DNA of 64,000 nucleotides from Eumeta japonica. Taxonomy: Eukaryota > Arthropoda > Insecta > Lepidoptera > Psychidae. Below are positions 44,566 to 56,514 of this stretch, one piece after another. Location: NCBI GenBank assembly GCA_005406025.1, contig BGZK01000280.1, positions 434,001-498,000 on the forward strand, in the 5' to 3' direction. Both the position numbers and the translations under genes were made by a program. The notes under the pieces were generated by a model. The model saw only the letters and a list, made by a program, of their open reading frames with translations. It was not told where the DNA came from and did not search any database. Every line of letters begins with the position of its first letter. Positions within the stretch are counted from its first letter, which is position 1.

Positions 44566-45940
44566 TAACCAATGAAGTGAATGTTGCTTTATAAGTAACT
44601 CTATTGTTTGGGGGATTTTCGCAAATCTAATGACATCTTAAGTCTAAAATGTAAACTATGCAATAGTAATATAAAAACCACCTGCCAGATCGACCAAAAG
44701 GCTACAGGTGCATTGGAAATCTAAGCATCATATAGAGGATTTGAGCCACTCCAGAACCACCGTTGATTGCGTCGCGGCGGCAAAGCATCATTTTCCCAAA
44801 TAAAATAATGAAAACTCAAAGAAAAAAAGAGTTGCGCCTATGGCCGCAACGGACGGATTGCCCTGACGAATGATGGCGAATGATGAACAAATGATGAAAA
44901 ATGACGAACACATCATTTCTTCAGATTTAAGAGAATTGTTTACGCGAAACGTCACTAAAATTATATAAAAAATAATAAACTTCAAGGGAAAGAGGAAGAG
45001 AGGAAAGGTCGCATGGAGTATGCCCAAGGCTTTTTCGTTATTTTACGATTTCTACCAGTCAGCTCTTATCTTAGCAAGCCGCGTTAAGGAAGTTCGTTTC
45101 AATAAAACGTAATATGTGGACTGAACGGCCAAATGCAAATTACGGACTCATTTATTGAACCTGAGCTTTTATAAAGCCGAAGGTATTATAAATATCATCA
45201 AATAAATTATTCATTTATTTTATTTAAATAAACATGTAAAACAATACCTGTGCATGTGTAGAGGTGTTCATATAAACTCGTTTATGCTAATTACAAATTT
45301 TAAACCTGTTTGTCTTATTCTCAGATCAGAAAAGTCTGAACTGATTTGAAATTTTAGAATCATAAAGAGCGATAGTATGTACTAACATATTTGTACTTTC
45401 GGCTTATCTGTTAGCCAAGATCAACGAGATACTTAACTGCATATCTAATCTCGATCCTTAAGGAAAACTATCAATAACAGAGTATACAAAAAGCAAACAC
45501 ACGAATCTGCAACGTAGAAAACTGTTTGAATTAAATACCGTATCTAGTCCGTAGTGTGCATTAAGGGCCATCGCTCCATTCAAGTCAGCCGCCGAGGTAC
45601 GTCTGATGGTTGCGTATTAACACAACCTAAATTGCAGCCTAAATTCAGCAAACAGAAGCGTCACCGAACTTCGTCTCATTCTGCGAATTGCTCTAGACTT
45701 AATAAATCTCGATTTGGATAATAGGGGGGTGTATTATAAAATTCGCATGCAACACAATTATATTATAGACCGGTGATTAAAATTACCTTGCCGAAAAAAT
45801 AAACACGAACAAAAGTGTCGACCAAAATTTTATGCTTGTTATAGACTTAAAGCCATCTTTTATTATTAATTATTTTAATAAAATTTTATAACTTTTACTT
45901 CATTACTTATAATAAATAAATTCCTTTTTAAAAAAAAACA
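44566..45940. other. No gene seen
   Basis: AT-rich. A 79-codon minus-strand frame at 44788-45027 has no motif. Nothing else recognised. Confidence 0.4.
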
Positions 45941-45943
45941 CTA

Positions 45944-46960
45944 GGTGGCCTAGTAGACGTTGTTTACACGTTCTTACGAGTATGACTGCCTTGCCCATAA
46001 CTTCGCTAATATGGACACAGAGTAAATTTTTTCTTGTTTTGTGTCAATCGATGCCAATTTCAATCCTATTTTCAATTCGGATCTCAGTTACACTCTTGAT
46101 TCTAATCCCGTCCCCACTCTCGTTTTCGACCCTATTTCCGTCCTCAATTTTGGACCTGGTATGGTACCGCTTTCGATTCTAATCCTGTCTCCGTTCTCGA
46201 TTCTACACTTTGTCCTACTTTCGATTCCGATTCGGCTACCAGCCACAGTTCCAATTTGAAGGAAAACAGGGGTAAGTATCAAAATAAAATATGGGCAATG
46301 TTACTTCACGATATGAAGCTTTCTATGAAAGAATGAACTTTTAAAATTGTAGTAGTTAGGTTTAATAATACAAATAACCTGGTCGAAGTTGGAGACAAAC
46401 CCTAGTACGTATAATACAGGAAACACGAGACCTCCCGGTCATATTTTTAATTTCAATCCCGCCTCTACACTCGTTTTCGATCTCAGTCTCGTTCTCAATT
46501 GCACTTCCGGTTTCGTTTTCGAGTGTGATTCTGGAATTTTTCTCGATTTTACTATGCGTTCAGCTTTCAATTCTGATTCCGCTACTAGTCCCAGTTCCGA
46601 TTTGGACGAAGCCGAAGGCAAACGCTAATATCAAGATAAAATATTAATTGTATGATTCGAGGATAGAATAGCTTTCTATGAATTGAGAATTATTAAAGAA
46701 TCATTAAAATCGTCTTAGGAATATAAATTCATAGATAAAGCCAGATTCATAGATAATTGTTAGCAGCTCAATTTCCTCAATATCTATTAATGATATGAAT
46801 TTTTAGAATCGGTTTATCAGTTCGATTTAGTAGTACAAATACGTAAATGGATGCTAATTATTTTCATATACTTTCCTGGGCGTCCGTATATTAACATACC
46901 ACCAAAGTTGCATCGTAATAGGTTATAATACAAACATTGATTTTTATTTATGTAGATTAA
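45944..46960 (+). mobile_element. ~1.0 kb non-autonomous element, copy 3
   Basis: Head GGTGGCCTAGTAGACGTTGT (about 45944), first array (about 46055-46240), spacer with TTTAATAATACAAATAACCT (about 46360), second array (about 46440-46610), then CGTCTTAGGAATATAAATTC (about 46711) and the end TTTTTATTTATGTAGATTA (about 46942). Parts, order and strand match copy 1 at 3871-4915. Confidence 0.78.
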
Positions 46961-47640
46961 AAGAAAAATATTCATACTCAATAAGATTTGAATTATATTT
47001 ATATATTAATTTTTCGTTACTTTCGTTTTTTAATCATAATTTATTGATTTATTGTTATTTTCTTTAAGTTTAAACTCTTTTTATATAAACAGTTATATTA
47101 ATAAAACTAAGACTATGTTTAATTCAAAATTTCCTTTAATACTCGTACTCATTCAAATGGAACCCACGAAATAATTTTACTGTTGATAAATATTTTTTTT
47201 GCCTTATTGCTTGCTTTTACTTGTAAAAAAACAAAGATTAAGTAATTTTAAAAAACGCGCCGCGCACATGACGTAACAAAAACATGTGACATTCGAGACG
47301 TTTGCTATCGACTACAACTCTTTCGATTTATCGTTTATCCGTGGCCTGGTACAATAATCTATTATATCGGCCAAGTGCGTGTCGGACCACGTGTAGTGTA
47401 GGGTCCCGTAGTTACCCATCATAATATGTGGACTTAGAAACGGGCTTATTGTTTAATACTCAATTAATAATCCATTAATAAGGTCTAAAAACAGGCCCAC
47501 ATAGAATGGTTGTTAAGGATGTTAAAGATATTTCCATAATTTTAAATGGTTAAATATTATTCACTACCTGTTTTACATAACCAAGAACGTAGTCTGCTTG
47601 TAAAGCCTACTTAGCTGTGATAGTTTTGCTCTTAGCCTCT
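46961..47640. other. No gene; one ~740 bp family scrap
   Basis: TCGGCCAAGTGCGTGTCGGA with GTAGGGTCCCGTAGTTAC at about 47368-47417 is an end fragment of the ~740 bp family. The rest is AT-rich. Confidence 0.55.
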
Positions 47641-47644
47641 TTAT

Positions 47645-47770
47645 ATATTTATGTGTGTGTGTTTGTGTGTATGTGTGTGCGCGCGAGCGTGCGTGCGTAC
47701 GTGCATTCATGCGTACGTGAGCGCGTACGTGCGAACGTGGGTCGTGTGTGTGTGTATGTGTGTGTGAAGG
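47645..47770. repeat. Compound (GT)n / (GC)(GTAC) microsatellite
   Basis: TGTGTGTGTTTGTGTGTATG runs into GCGCGCGAGCGTGCGTGCGT and back into GTGTGTGTGT. Frames on both strands here are artefacts. Confidence 0.92.
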
Positions 47771-48540
47771 TACATTTGACACTAACAAAAACTACCACTT
47801 TAAAGCATAATATTTCGCAAACGAATCCATAGGACTACAAAAAAAAATACTAAAATATATTTCGAGTTGATAGAAACGCAGTGTCAGTCATTCCTTTGGA
47901 CGAGTTCGTGCCGTTAACAATAACAATAAAAACATCTTTTGTTTCGGATGTCTTTAGTTCTGCTCACGCGTTCCCGATAAGCATAAAAAAAGTTAATAAA
48001 AAAATCACTGAGAGGAAACCAGTTTCGGTTTAAGTAAGTGGTCATGTAGCAACCCTAAGCCATTTATAAATAAAACGGAAATGTATGGAAGCCTGATTAG
48101 GCTGCCCAAAAATTATTATAATTGAGTTTTTTATTAAAATTTGCGTATACATATTTCACCACAGGTACTGGGATTATCATGTTTTTTTCACATCTAGATA
48201 TAGAGACAATTTAGAGATAATGTGAAGAGTATTTTTTATTCGTTGTAATTATATTTTCATTTATGAATTTAATTAGGTGTGATAATCGTGTACTTTAATT
48301 TAATCAATTATGGGAACTACCGATGATTTAATTAATCTATCTATGTGACTATCATAATGTTGATGATAGATTTATTTATATAGATAAGTTAGGTATGTGA
48401 AATGTGTTATTTGCTATTGTGTTGTGATTTTGAGGTGTAATTTATTTGAAGAAATTTACATAATTAGTCTTTAAATACGAACGTGAATGTATCAGAGCGC
48501 TCTAGCGCGTGCAGCAAATTCTATTGTAAGCTTGAATGAT
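47771..48540. other. No gene seen; possible 5' flank of the BEL/Pao relic
   Basis: AT-rich. I looked for a 5' LTR and for a match downstream of 52640 and found none. Confidence 0.4.
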
Positions 48541-48689
48541 TTTACTGAAATTAATATTTTATTGTCTGATTTGGGATTCGAGTTAATGCCTGATGACCTT
48601 TTGATGAATCATCATTCGACCTGATTATGATATCGCTAGCCCTAATGCTAAAGACTTCTGAAGATCACGATACCTTCTCTGTAACCCAA

Positions 48690-48945
48690 ACCTCGCGTAG
48701 AACTCAAATATCGAGCATCCGTAATGAGAGCCATCGTCTGCGTGATTGTGCGAAATTTAAAGAATTAAGCGTTGATAAGAGAATTGACCACATTGGTAAG
48801 CGGAAACTGTCTAAGAATTGCTTGCTGGGCAGTCACAAGTCGTTTGAGTGTCAGCTTAAAAGCGGTTGTCTTATATTTAAAAATAAATATAGTGCATTAC
48901 TACATTACCATAAAACAACTAAAGCAGAAAACCAGTCGATGTAAT
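48690..48945 (+). pseudogene. BEL/Pao gag C-terminus with zinc-knuckle region
   Basis: The frame carries HRLRDCAKFKEL, then KLSKNCLLGSHKSFEC and KYSALLHYHK, aligning with the Cys/His knuckle stretch of BEL/Pao gag (C-x2-CL-x-GH-x-C, then a C-x2-C-x-LLH type second knuckle). In this copy the first Cys pair is reduced (NCLLGSH) and the second knuckle has lost a Cys. A frame change follows at about 48950. Confidence 0.75.
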
Positions 48946-48949
48946 ATAT

Positions 48950-49400
48950 CATGCCGTCGAAATCGTCTTTGGCGGAGTCATGTGCTGCAGCGACTGCGAG
49001 CTAGTTTTATTCTGTACTGCATCAGTGGAGGTTGTGGTTAGCAACGACACATCCACGGCTCGAGCAATGCTCGATACAGGTAGTCGTTCACCGCTTATAA
49101 CCAATGATTTCAAAAAAAAAAACGTTTAGGAATTGATGATAATTCAACGAGTAACAAAACAAATATATGTACGATAAGTAACGCATTTTGTAACGTAATA
49201 TAGAATAAATAATAAAAATAAAATCGCGTATGAAAACATTTAGTTTTCAGATTAATTTTTTTGTGGTTCCACGAATCACTGGTTTGTTGCCGAACACGGA
49301 GGTCGTCGATCATAAGTTAGTATTACCGAATAATATAACGTTGGCCGATCCTACCTTTTACATTTCCACCGAAATTGATATTTTTATATTTACTAGGAGG
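48950..49400 (+). pseudogene. BEL/Pao protease region
   Basis: ARAMLDTGSRSPLIT (about 49053-49100) matches the aspartic protease active-site block (A-x-LDSGSQ-x-FIT in the family). A LLGGDVKWNT block (about 49393-49425) matches the downstream DLLIG-D region. Broken by several stops. Confidence 0.75.
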
Positions 49401-49499
49401 CGATGTTAAATGGAATACAGTAGCATTAGATATCATTCTATTTGGATAGGACAAACCGGTTTTACAAAACTCTTAATTAGAATGGTCTCAAGGCCTATT

Positions 49500-50300
49500 C
49501 TTCGGAGCACGATCCTGTAAAGGTTTCTTGTAATTTTACGCAAGAATTTTCACGTTTTCCAAGTAGACGATTTGGAGTTCAATTACTAATGAAAGAAATT
49601 CCTGAAGAGACATTCAACAACAACTTTTGTGTAGCTAAAAGTATCTCTATAACTTACACAAAAAACTTGAAAAAAATCCTAAATTAAAATTGAAATACAA
49701 AGGATTCCTCACATAATATAACGATTTAGGTCATTCAAGTCGATAAACCAAATTTTGGGGCGTTACATGCTTCATCACACTTGTGATCCGAGATAAGAAT
49801 CAAACGACTAAATTAACAGTCGCTTTTAATGCCTCTTCTAAAACTTAACCCGGGAAGTCGTTTAACTATACCCTTATGGTAGGTGTAGTGGTACAGGACG
49901 ATCTCATATTTATTTTAAATCGTTTTCGCCAACATAAGTACTTTCTTATAGGGGACATGGAAAAAATGCACTGTCAAATTGAAATAGATCCTTCTCAACT
50001 CGCTTGCACTTTATTTTGGAGCGAGAGGAAACGGATCAGCTTATACAAACATTGTAATTAAATACAGTAACATATGGAATTGCATCTGCCCCTTTTAAGT
50101 GCTCGCTGTCTTCTCCGAGTAGTTTTACATTGCCCTGAGAACGATATATCTAATGTAATCTGACAACGATATATATAATTCGTCGTGATTTGTATATGGA
50201 TGACCTAAATACTAGATATGACACTAAATAGGGTTTTAAGCATATTGCGGAAGGGGTGATTCGAGTTCTAAAATCTGCACGTTAACTTTACGAAAATCCC
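49500..50300 (+). pseudogene. BEL/Pao reverse transcriptase region
   Basis: Blocks: FCVAKSISITY (about 49627), FGALHASSHL (about 49754), then the best-preserved stretch VVQDDLIFILNRFRQHKYFL and GDMEKMHCQIEIDPSQ (49885-50010), with one frame of 61 codons from 49876. The catalytic box reads YMDDL (about 50196-50210) where BEL/Pao elements usually have YVDD. Stops separate the blocks. Confidence 0.85.
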
Positions 50301-50599
50301 TTACAAACTGTCGTGATATACTTATCGTTACAACCAAAAATACGAATCTCCTGACCTCTATAAAGAATCGAGTGTCCTTAGTCTCAATTATTCCTCTGTG
50401 TTTGATATTTTGTAATTTTTACCTTATTTTGTACCCGATTCTAAAATCACTAAGAGTTTGGTAATATTTACAACTAGTAAAATTTTCGTTTCTTTAGGAT
50501 TGACATGTTCTTGTGTCTTAGTAGTCAAAATTTTGTTACATTTGGACGACCAAGTAACAGAAACCTTTACCAAAATATGGTCAAAATTACTTCAATAAT

Positions 50600-51000
50600 T
50601 TAATGCTTTTTCTGATATAAAAAAAAAATACCAAGACGAGTTTTACGTGATTTTCCTAATATTGAATTACACTGTTTTGTAGAATCTCCTCAGCAAGCGT
50701 CTACAAAACAGTATCAAAATCATAAAACCTTTGTCAATTTATTGTGCGCTGAAGCGCGAGTAGCTCCTATTACATCTTTAACTATACCTCAACTTGAATT
50801 GTACGAGGCTCTACAGGGTGCACGTTTGTCTACAAAAGTTTTAAAAACTCTAACCCATAAATAGTTTTGGTCTGATTCTACAGTTGTCTAAGTTTGATTA
50901 CATGCATAACCAAAGAATTTAAAAACTTTTGTGTGTAATCGAAATTAATGAGAAAACACCTAATTTCACAATTAATCATACACCAAGTCAAGAAAACCCA
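50600..51000 (+). pseudogene. BEL/Pao RNase H region
   Basis: LHCFVESPQQAST (about 50670), RVAPITSLTIPQLELYEALQ (about 50757-50817) and FWSDSTVV (about 50866-50888) match the RNase H blocks of the family (SDAS, RLEL-x-A-x-L, TDS). The inverted repeat at 50668-50710 lies inside. Confidence 0.82.
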
Positions 51001-51369
51001 ACACATAGTTTGATCTTTCAATGTCTAGCACAAACACAATCGTATTATTTACCCGAAATAAAAACGTTGAGAAACCTTGTAAAATGCTATTTGGAAATTA
51101 ACACTAATTTCTATAATTTTATCAATTTAGAAAAGTATTCAAATTTTAAAAGACTGAAAATAATATTTGCATATGTTACATTGTGTTACATTTCATTAAT
51201 AACTGTAGAGCAAACAATACAAATTTATTAGAAACTTTAAATATTGATGAACTGAATAACTCTGCATCTTTTAGTCAAATTTAGCCAACATTCTCACCTG
51301 AAATTAAAGCTCTTAAAAGTAACAAATCTTTAAAGCACATCTCTATATTACAGTCTCTTTCTTCATTTA

Positions 51370-52640
51370 TGGATTCTAAATGCGGCCTCTCAGCGGTAAG
51401 TAAAATAAAAAAGCACCTTATGACTTTAAACACTAAACATCATTTTATTAAATTAATTATGACTCACGAGTACTTGCGTTTATTCCATCGCAGGCCACAG
51501 CTGCTTTTGATTGCAGTCACAGAACAGTTTTGGCCAATAGGAGCCATACACTTGGCACGCAACATAGTGACACAATGTTTAATTTGTGTTCGTTATCTAG
51601 GGAAAACAGTTCAACCGATGATAGAATACCGGCGGATAGAACTAATCTCACTTTCCCTTTTAATTCCTGTGGGGTAGATATGACCGGACTTTTTGTGATC
51701 TCTAGCCATAAAGGTAAAGCGAATCGCATAACTAAATGCTTATTTGTTTGCTTTTTCTAGTAAGGCATTGCACTTCCAGTTTGTCAGCGACCTTAAGTAC
51801 GGATGCGTATATTCTGACATTGAGAAGATTTATCCCAAGGAAAGGCAACCCCGCTATAAGTATTGTGATAAAGACACGAATTTTAAGGGCGCAAATAATA
51901 AATTAAATAATCTGATAAGCTCTAGTCGTCAATAGGTTGTACATTTTGCAAATGATAAGAGTATTTTATGTTCAGCCCTGCATATTCACTTCATTGTGGA
52001 AGCATATGGAAAACCGGTGTGTCAGCCAAGCATCATCCAAAACGTGTTGCCGGAACTGCTGCAATGATATTTGAGAAGTTAGCCACTTTGTTCGCGTAAA
52101 TTAAGGCAATCCTAAATTCACATCCTCTCACTCCTTTCAGACCAAACTGATCCATCTTTTCTGAGCTCTTCCTAGTCGAACGACCACTTTCTTCTCTGCC
52201 GTCTTTACCTATCACTGCTAAGAATCCCAAGAGATAAGAGCGCATTGAATAATAATTCAGTTCTTCTAGGATCGTTGGCGTAGGGAGTTTGTGACAAAGT
52301 TTTAGCAACGAATAAAATGGCGAACGCAGCAGCAAGAACTTGAAGTTGGTAATTACTCTAGTTATTCTAAAAGATCACTTACCTCCACTTCGGAGGAAAT
52401 CAAGAGGTATTAACCGTTTATACCTTGGATCTGACAAAATTAGTCGAGTAGCTATTCTTATCATAGATGTCCTTACTAGCAAAGTTATAAAGAAAAGAGC
52501 TATCAATAGAATATGCGTTGTACCTAATACAAATGACAACTCTACGAAAATTGCCAAATCGTCAAAAACTATAAAAGTTGGAAAGGATGACCCTATGAAG
52601 ACAACTTCACTTAAGGTACTAAATTTCTTTGAAAGTAATG
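51370..52640 (+). pseudogene. BEL/Pao integrase region
   Basis: PQLLLIAVTEQFWPIGAIHL then CLICVRY (about 51496-51595) is the zinc-binding N-domain; CGVDMTGLF (about 51670) and the S-K-A-x-H block (about 51754) hold the catalytic core's first Asp area; AILNSHPLTPF (about 52109-52135) and VERPLSSLPSLP (about 52175-52212) are core to C-domain; LKDHLPPLRRKSRGINRLYL then RVAILIIDV (about 52367-52475) is the closing domain. The acidic residues are partly separated by stops and frame changes. Confidence 0.85.
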
Positions 52641-52914
52641 CTTTCTACGCGGCGGAGGTTATGTATACGCCGTGAAGTTCGTCAAGAGAAATGCGAGGGA
52701 CGCGGGAACAGGAGACGATTACAGCGTCCGCGCACCACAACGCAGAAATGTAATTTATCGATCTAAGACTTTAATTAAAATATAATTTATTTAATTATTC
52801 GTTTCCGTTTTAAGATCTGCATTATTCTTGAATGAGCTATTTCTAAATTTTATTCTACCAATTTGTCGGCTTGATTTATATATCATGCTAAATTACAGTA
52901 TTCTAATACTAAAA

Positions 52915-53005
52915 GTCTCTGAACTGGGGTTGTGGACAGACAGACGGATGAACGGACATGGACAAACTATAAGGGTTCTTTGTTAACTACGAAACCCTAA
53001 AGATA
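52915..53005 (+). repeat. ~740 bp family, end fragment
   Basis: GGACAGACAGACGGATGAAC then CTATAAGGGTTCTTTGTTAA and CGAAACCC; matches the right end of copy B. Confidence 0.6.
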
Positions 53006-53303
53006 AGAAGACTCATGTCCATATGTACTATAAGCAATTAAATATGTGATGTAAAATGCTTTCGATCAACTTCTTAGTTTTCTAAAGGCCAAGACGAATT
53101 ACTAAAACGTGCTGTACACACTTTTTGAAACAGGGTTTTCCTAATATGTCAAATGTTGTGTCATAACTTTTTACATATTAGGAAAAGAAGAACAGTATTT
53201 TTTTTTTATAGTATTTATTTGTAACATGGAGCTCGATGAACACATTATGAACTCGGTACTAGTACGGTCCGCAGTTATTCAAATGAAACGCCATAGGGGC
53301 CAT

Positions 53304-53553
53304 AGGGGGCCATCCATAAATTACGTCACAAATTATAAGGTTTTTGATCCCCTCCTTGTCGCAGGTGGTCACGCATAAATGAAAACAGCAGTTTTACAAT
53401 TTTTTGTTCAAAATACTTACATATTGGTTAAAACAAAGACATAAACCTTTTCGATTTCAGATTTGACGTCACAAAGCTTTTGACCTGCTCCTTGTCGCGC
53501 ATTGTCACATTTCTTTAACCGAGAACGTGTGACGTAATTTATAGATGGCCCCT
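53304..53553. mobile_element. 250 bp MITE with ~25 bp inverted ends
   Basis: GGGGCCATCCATAAATTACG plus TCAC on the left (from 53306) is mirrored by GTGACGTAATTTATAGATGG plus CCCC on the right (53529-53552). Both sides are flanked by TA, the target of Tc1/mariner-type elements. Inside, the block TTTTGATCCCCTCCTTGTCG recurs as TTTTGACCTGCTCCTTGTCG about 130 bp on, so the interior is itself a partial direct duplication. Confidence 0.88.
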
Positions 53554-54835
53554 AACTATTCCTGATTTGTTGTTTTTTAATACATCAAGCTCAACGCACA
53601 TACGTGTGCAAAGTCGGTTAAACACCCGATGCAAATGAGAAATTGCGTCAAACGACTACCTTAAAAAATATGCTGAATCCGCGAAGTACTTTTGCCGGCG
53701 TGCAGAGACAGTATTTGAAATTGTTAATTTGGTAGTAGGGCCCCGACGAACGCTCGAGCGCATAAAATCATTTCGTCGCTGAAAGGAATCTTTGTTTGAA
53801 CAACGGCGCGTAATTGAAATCGAATTACCGCGAAAACAGGTTTAAGACTGACGACAAATTCCGTTAACTTCATTGCCAATTTACTATTAGATGTTTATTT
53901 AAAGTATTTATGCACTTAAAACTGTATTCATGTTGATATTTATTTGATTGTTCAGCCCTGGACTATGATTAATATAGATAATATCTCAATGATATTAATT
54001 TTCTCTTGAATGCTTATTCATGGTGATTTTTTTAAATGCGAAAGTAAGTACATCTGTTTGTCCGTTATATTTCGGTCCATCATAGCTAGATCGCTAAACT
54101 AATTCCGATAAATTCGGCATGAAGATAGTTATAAGTCTAGAGAAGACATAGCTTGAATAGTTTGAATCCCAGAAAGGTTGCTCTTTACTTAACTGTCTAT
54201 CCATTGGTCTGTATGTATTCTTATAACTCAACGATGATTACCGTTTCTATATATCGGTATAACATGATTGTTGATGTCATTTTTTCTTAAAGAAATTTGG
54301 TACGTACGTAGGTAAATCTCATTAGAAATTAAAAGTAAAAAAGAACTAGATTTGTATAACTTATAAATACTGAGATATTTTCAAATATAAAAATATGAAA
54401 TTGACAAAAAAACGCTATATATACACACATATATATATATAAATGAAAACAAACCGAAATAATTTCAAAACTAATGTTGTTTGTGTGAACTTTTAAAAGC
54501 AGAGCAGACGTAACGAAATCGTGCAGGTGACACATTTTAAATAAAACTTTTAATTATTAAGTTCCAACTACTTCTTGTAAGTACTCTAATGTAGGTTATA
54601 CCTATTTAATTGCATTTTCAACTGCTGAAGCATTTTGTTATCTCCTAAAAAATGGCATTTATCATGATAAACATATATTACAATATTTACAACGTTTTCA
54701 CAGGACAAATGGAAAATAATGAAGTTTAAAAACAGCTAAACCGATTTGCTTTATTTATTTTTCTGTTGTGTTCGTAATTATTATGAGAAGGTTTATTATT
54801 CTTATGAAAGAAAATTTAAACTTAAACTTTTAAAT
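53554..54835. other. No gene seen
   Basis: AT-rich. A GC-richer patch at about 53690-53850 is unassigned. A CGTTATATTTCGGTCCATCA block near 54063 may be a worn repeat. Confidence 0.4.
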
Positions 54836-54839
54836 TTTT

Positions 54840-55180
54840 TTGTCTGTCTAACTATTCGTCCGGTGTATCTTCAGAACGGCTGAACCACATAAGGTGTGCC
54901 TTCTACTTGTATGTAAAAATGTTTATAGACCTACCTTTAGGGTACCTTTTATTCGGGAATCGTTTAAGATTCCTGTGTGAAAATTGAACAACCCTTAAAA
55001 ATGGAATAATTTATTGGAATCGAAGATGAAGGAGAATGGAGATCAGGAATAGGACCTGTTTCGACACCCAATTCGTGATGAAATTGAGGACGAGGATCTG
55101 GATCGGTATCGTGAATTCAATGTACCTCCACACGGGCGAAAGTATGGGCGAAAGCTGTCTCCAATATAAATTATCAAGTT
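54840..55180 (-). repeat. GATTCC-family element, antisense, short form
   Basis: On the minus strand it runs head (CAGCTTTCGCCCATAC, about 55155), array words (about 55125-55020) and tail (GGTTCAGCCGTTCTGAAGAT ... GACAGAC, about 54892-54840), the same order as 27213-27700. Confidence 0.65.
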
Positions 55181-55264
55181 TTTGATCCTTTTTTAGCGTT
55201 CCGTGAAAGAATTGCTAAAAGCTTTACAATTTAAATAATATTTAGTATGGATATACGAATGAAA

Positions 55265-56230
55265 GGATATACGATACATTTTTAGGGCTCCGTGAGAATT
55301 AATATGAACTCTTATAGTTTCACCAATTTAGAGAAATTTCGGTAGGCAGTGAGTGAGCTGAAAACCAATGAAACTATAGATGACATATTTTTAGAATTAC
55401 GTGAGAATTACTGAGAACCATTGTAGTTTTACCGATTTCAATAAAATTAAGTAGGGGGTTAGCTGGAAATCAATAAAATTATTAATGATACGTGTTTAGG
55501 GTTTCTTGAGAATGACTAAGAAACCGTATAATGTAACCGACATCAATAAAATTAAGTATGAAGGTAGCTAAAAACTAATGAGAGGATCTATGATACATTT
55601 TTTAGGATCCCGAAAAATTGATTAAGAACCCATTTAGTTTCATAGATTACAATTTAACTTGGTATCTATAAATGTAGTTGAAAATAAATTTCATGAAATA
55701 CGATAATTTTTTAGAGTTCTCTGAGCATTACTAAAGAGCAATATAATTAAATCAATTTCAATAAAATTTTCTACAAATATAATTGTAAACTAATGAAAAG
55801 ATACGTATATATAAAATACATTTTACAGGTTTTGTCAAAATTGCTACGATCTACTGTACTCTTACTGATTCAAATAAGTTCATTATGGAAATAACTAGAA
55901 GCAATTAAATATGAGGGATACATATTTTACGCATTCGTGAGTATCACTAAGATATTTTATAGTACCCTTACCAATTTCGCTGAAATTTGTACTTGTTCTT
56001 ATTAAGACAGAGAAAACAGATATAGCGTTTAGAGTGGCTTATGCTTCCGTGGTTAAGTTTTTTGAGGTTAATAGACTCCCTGATAATTGTAGCGATTTCA
56101 ATGAAATTTTGCTCGCAATAGCTTAAGGCATAGAAAAGAATGTAGCTTACATTATTTTTAGGGTTTCATAACTAAAATTTAAACTAAAGTTATTTAAAAA
56201 ATTTATAATTTTACTAACTTCGTTGAAACA
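55265..56230 (+). repeat. Diverged tandem repeat, ~9 units of ~105-117 bp
   Basis: Each unit starts near ACAT(A)TTTTTAG, continues GG-TTCCGTGAGAATTACTAAGA, then a 'TATAGTTT.ACCGATTTCAATAAAATT' block and a GAAAA(C)TAATGAAA end. Unit starts are near 55277, 55384, 55490, 55590, 55702, 55819, 55920, 56035 and 56150. The opening word resembles the GGGTTCCG end of the ~740 bp family, which may be its source. Confidence 0.7.
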
Positions 56231-56514
56231 TTCATTTTTTTAAAGGATATTTTAAAAACCATTATAATTCAGTAATTTAAAAATGAAACGAGACTGGAAT
56301 AAACAAAGTGAGGGGTGACTAAAGGCGCACTACTCGCGGTACGAGAGCATGAGCGGATGTGACAGCTACTAATAAAATATAGAATATATATATTTGACGA
56401 AAGAGCGGAGCCACCGGCAAAGAGTCAAGGCAATAACAAGTATGTTTGTTATATATTCATCATTAAATTACTAATCCGATTTGTGACATTTTGCAGAGAT
56501 AGCTTGTATCAAAA

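Larger units (their letters stand above)
48540..52680 (+). mobile_element. Decayed BEL/Pao LTR retrotransposon
   Basis: Remains of gag, protease, reverse transcriptase, RNase H and integrase lie in the canonical BEL/Pao order on the plus strand over 4.1 kb, with many stops and frameshifts. No long terminal repeats or primer-binding site are recognised, so the ends are approximate. The even spacing of the blocks implies an almost full-length internal region that decayed by point mutation and small indels. Confidence 0.88.

Noticed and set aside
47573..47832. Open frames on both strands rich in His-Thr or Val-Cys
   Set aside because: They are the GT/AC microsatellite read in frame.
51280..51305. 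Minus-strand TTTCAG/GTGAGA junction like a recursive splice site
   Set aside because: It lies inside the BEL/Pao coding relic, so it is a chance match; it shows such junctions can arise by chance.
52033..52335. 100-codon minus-strand frame
   Set aside because: It is the complement of the BEL/Pao integrase region.
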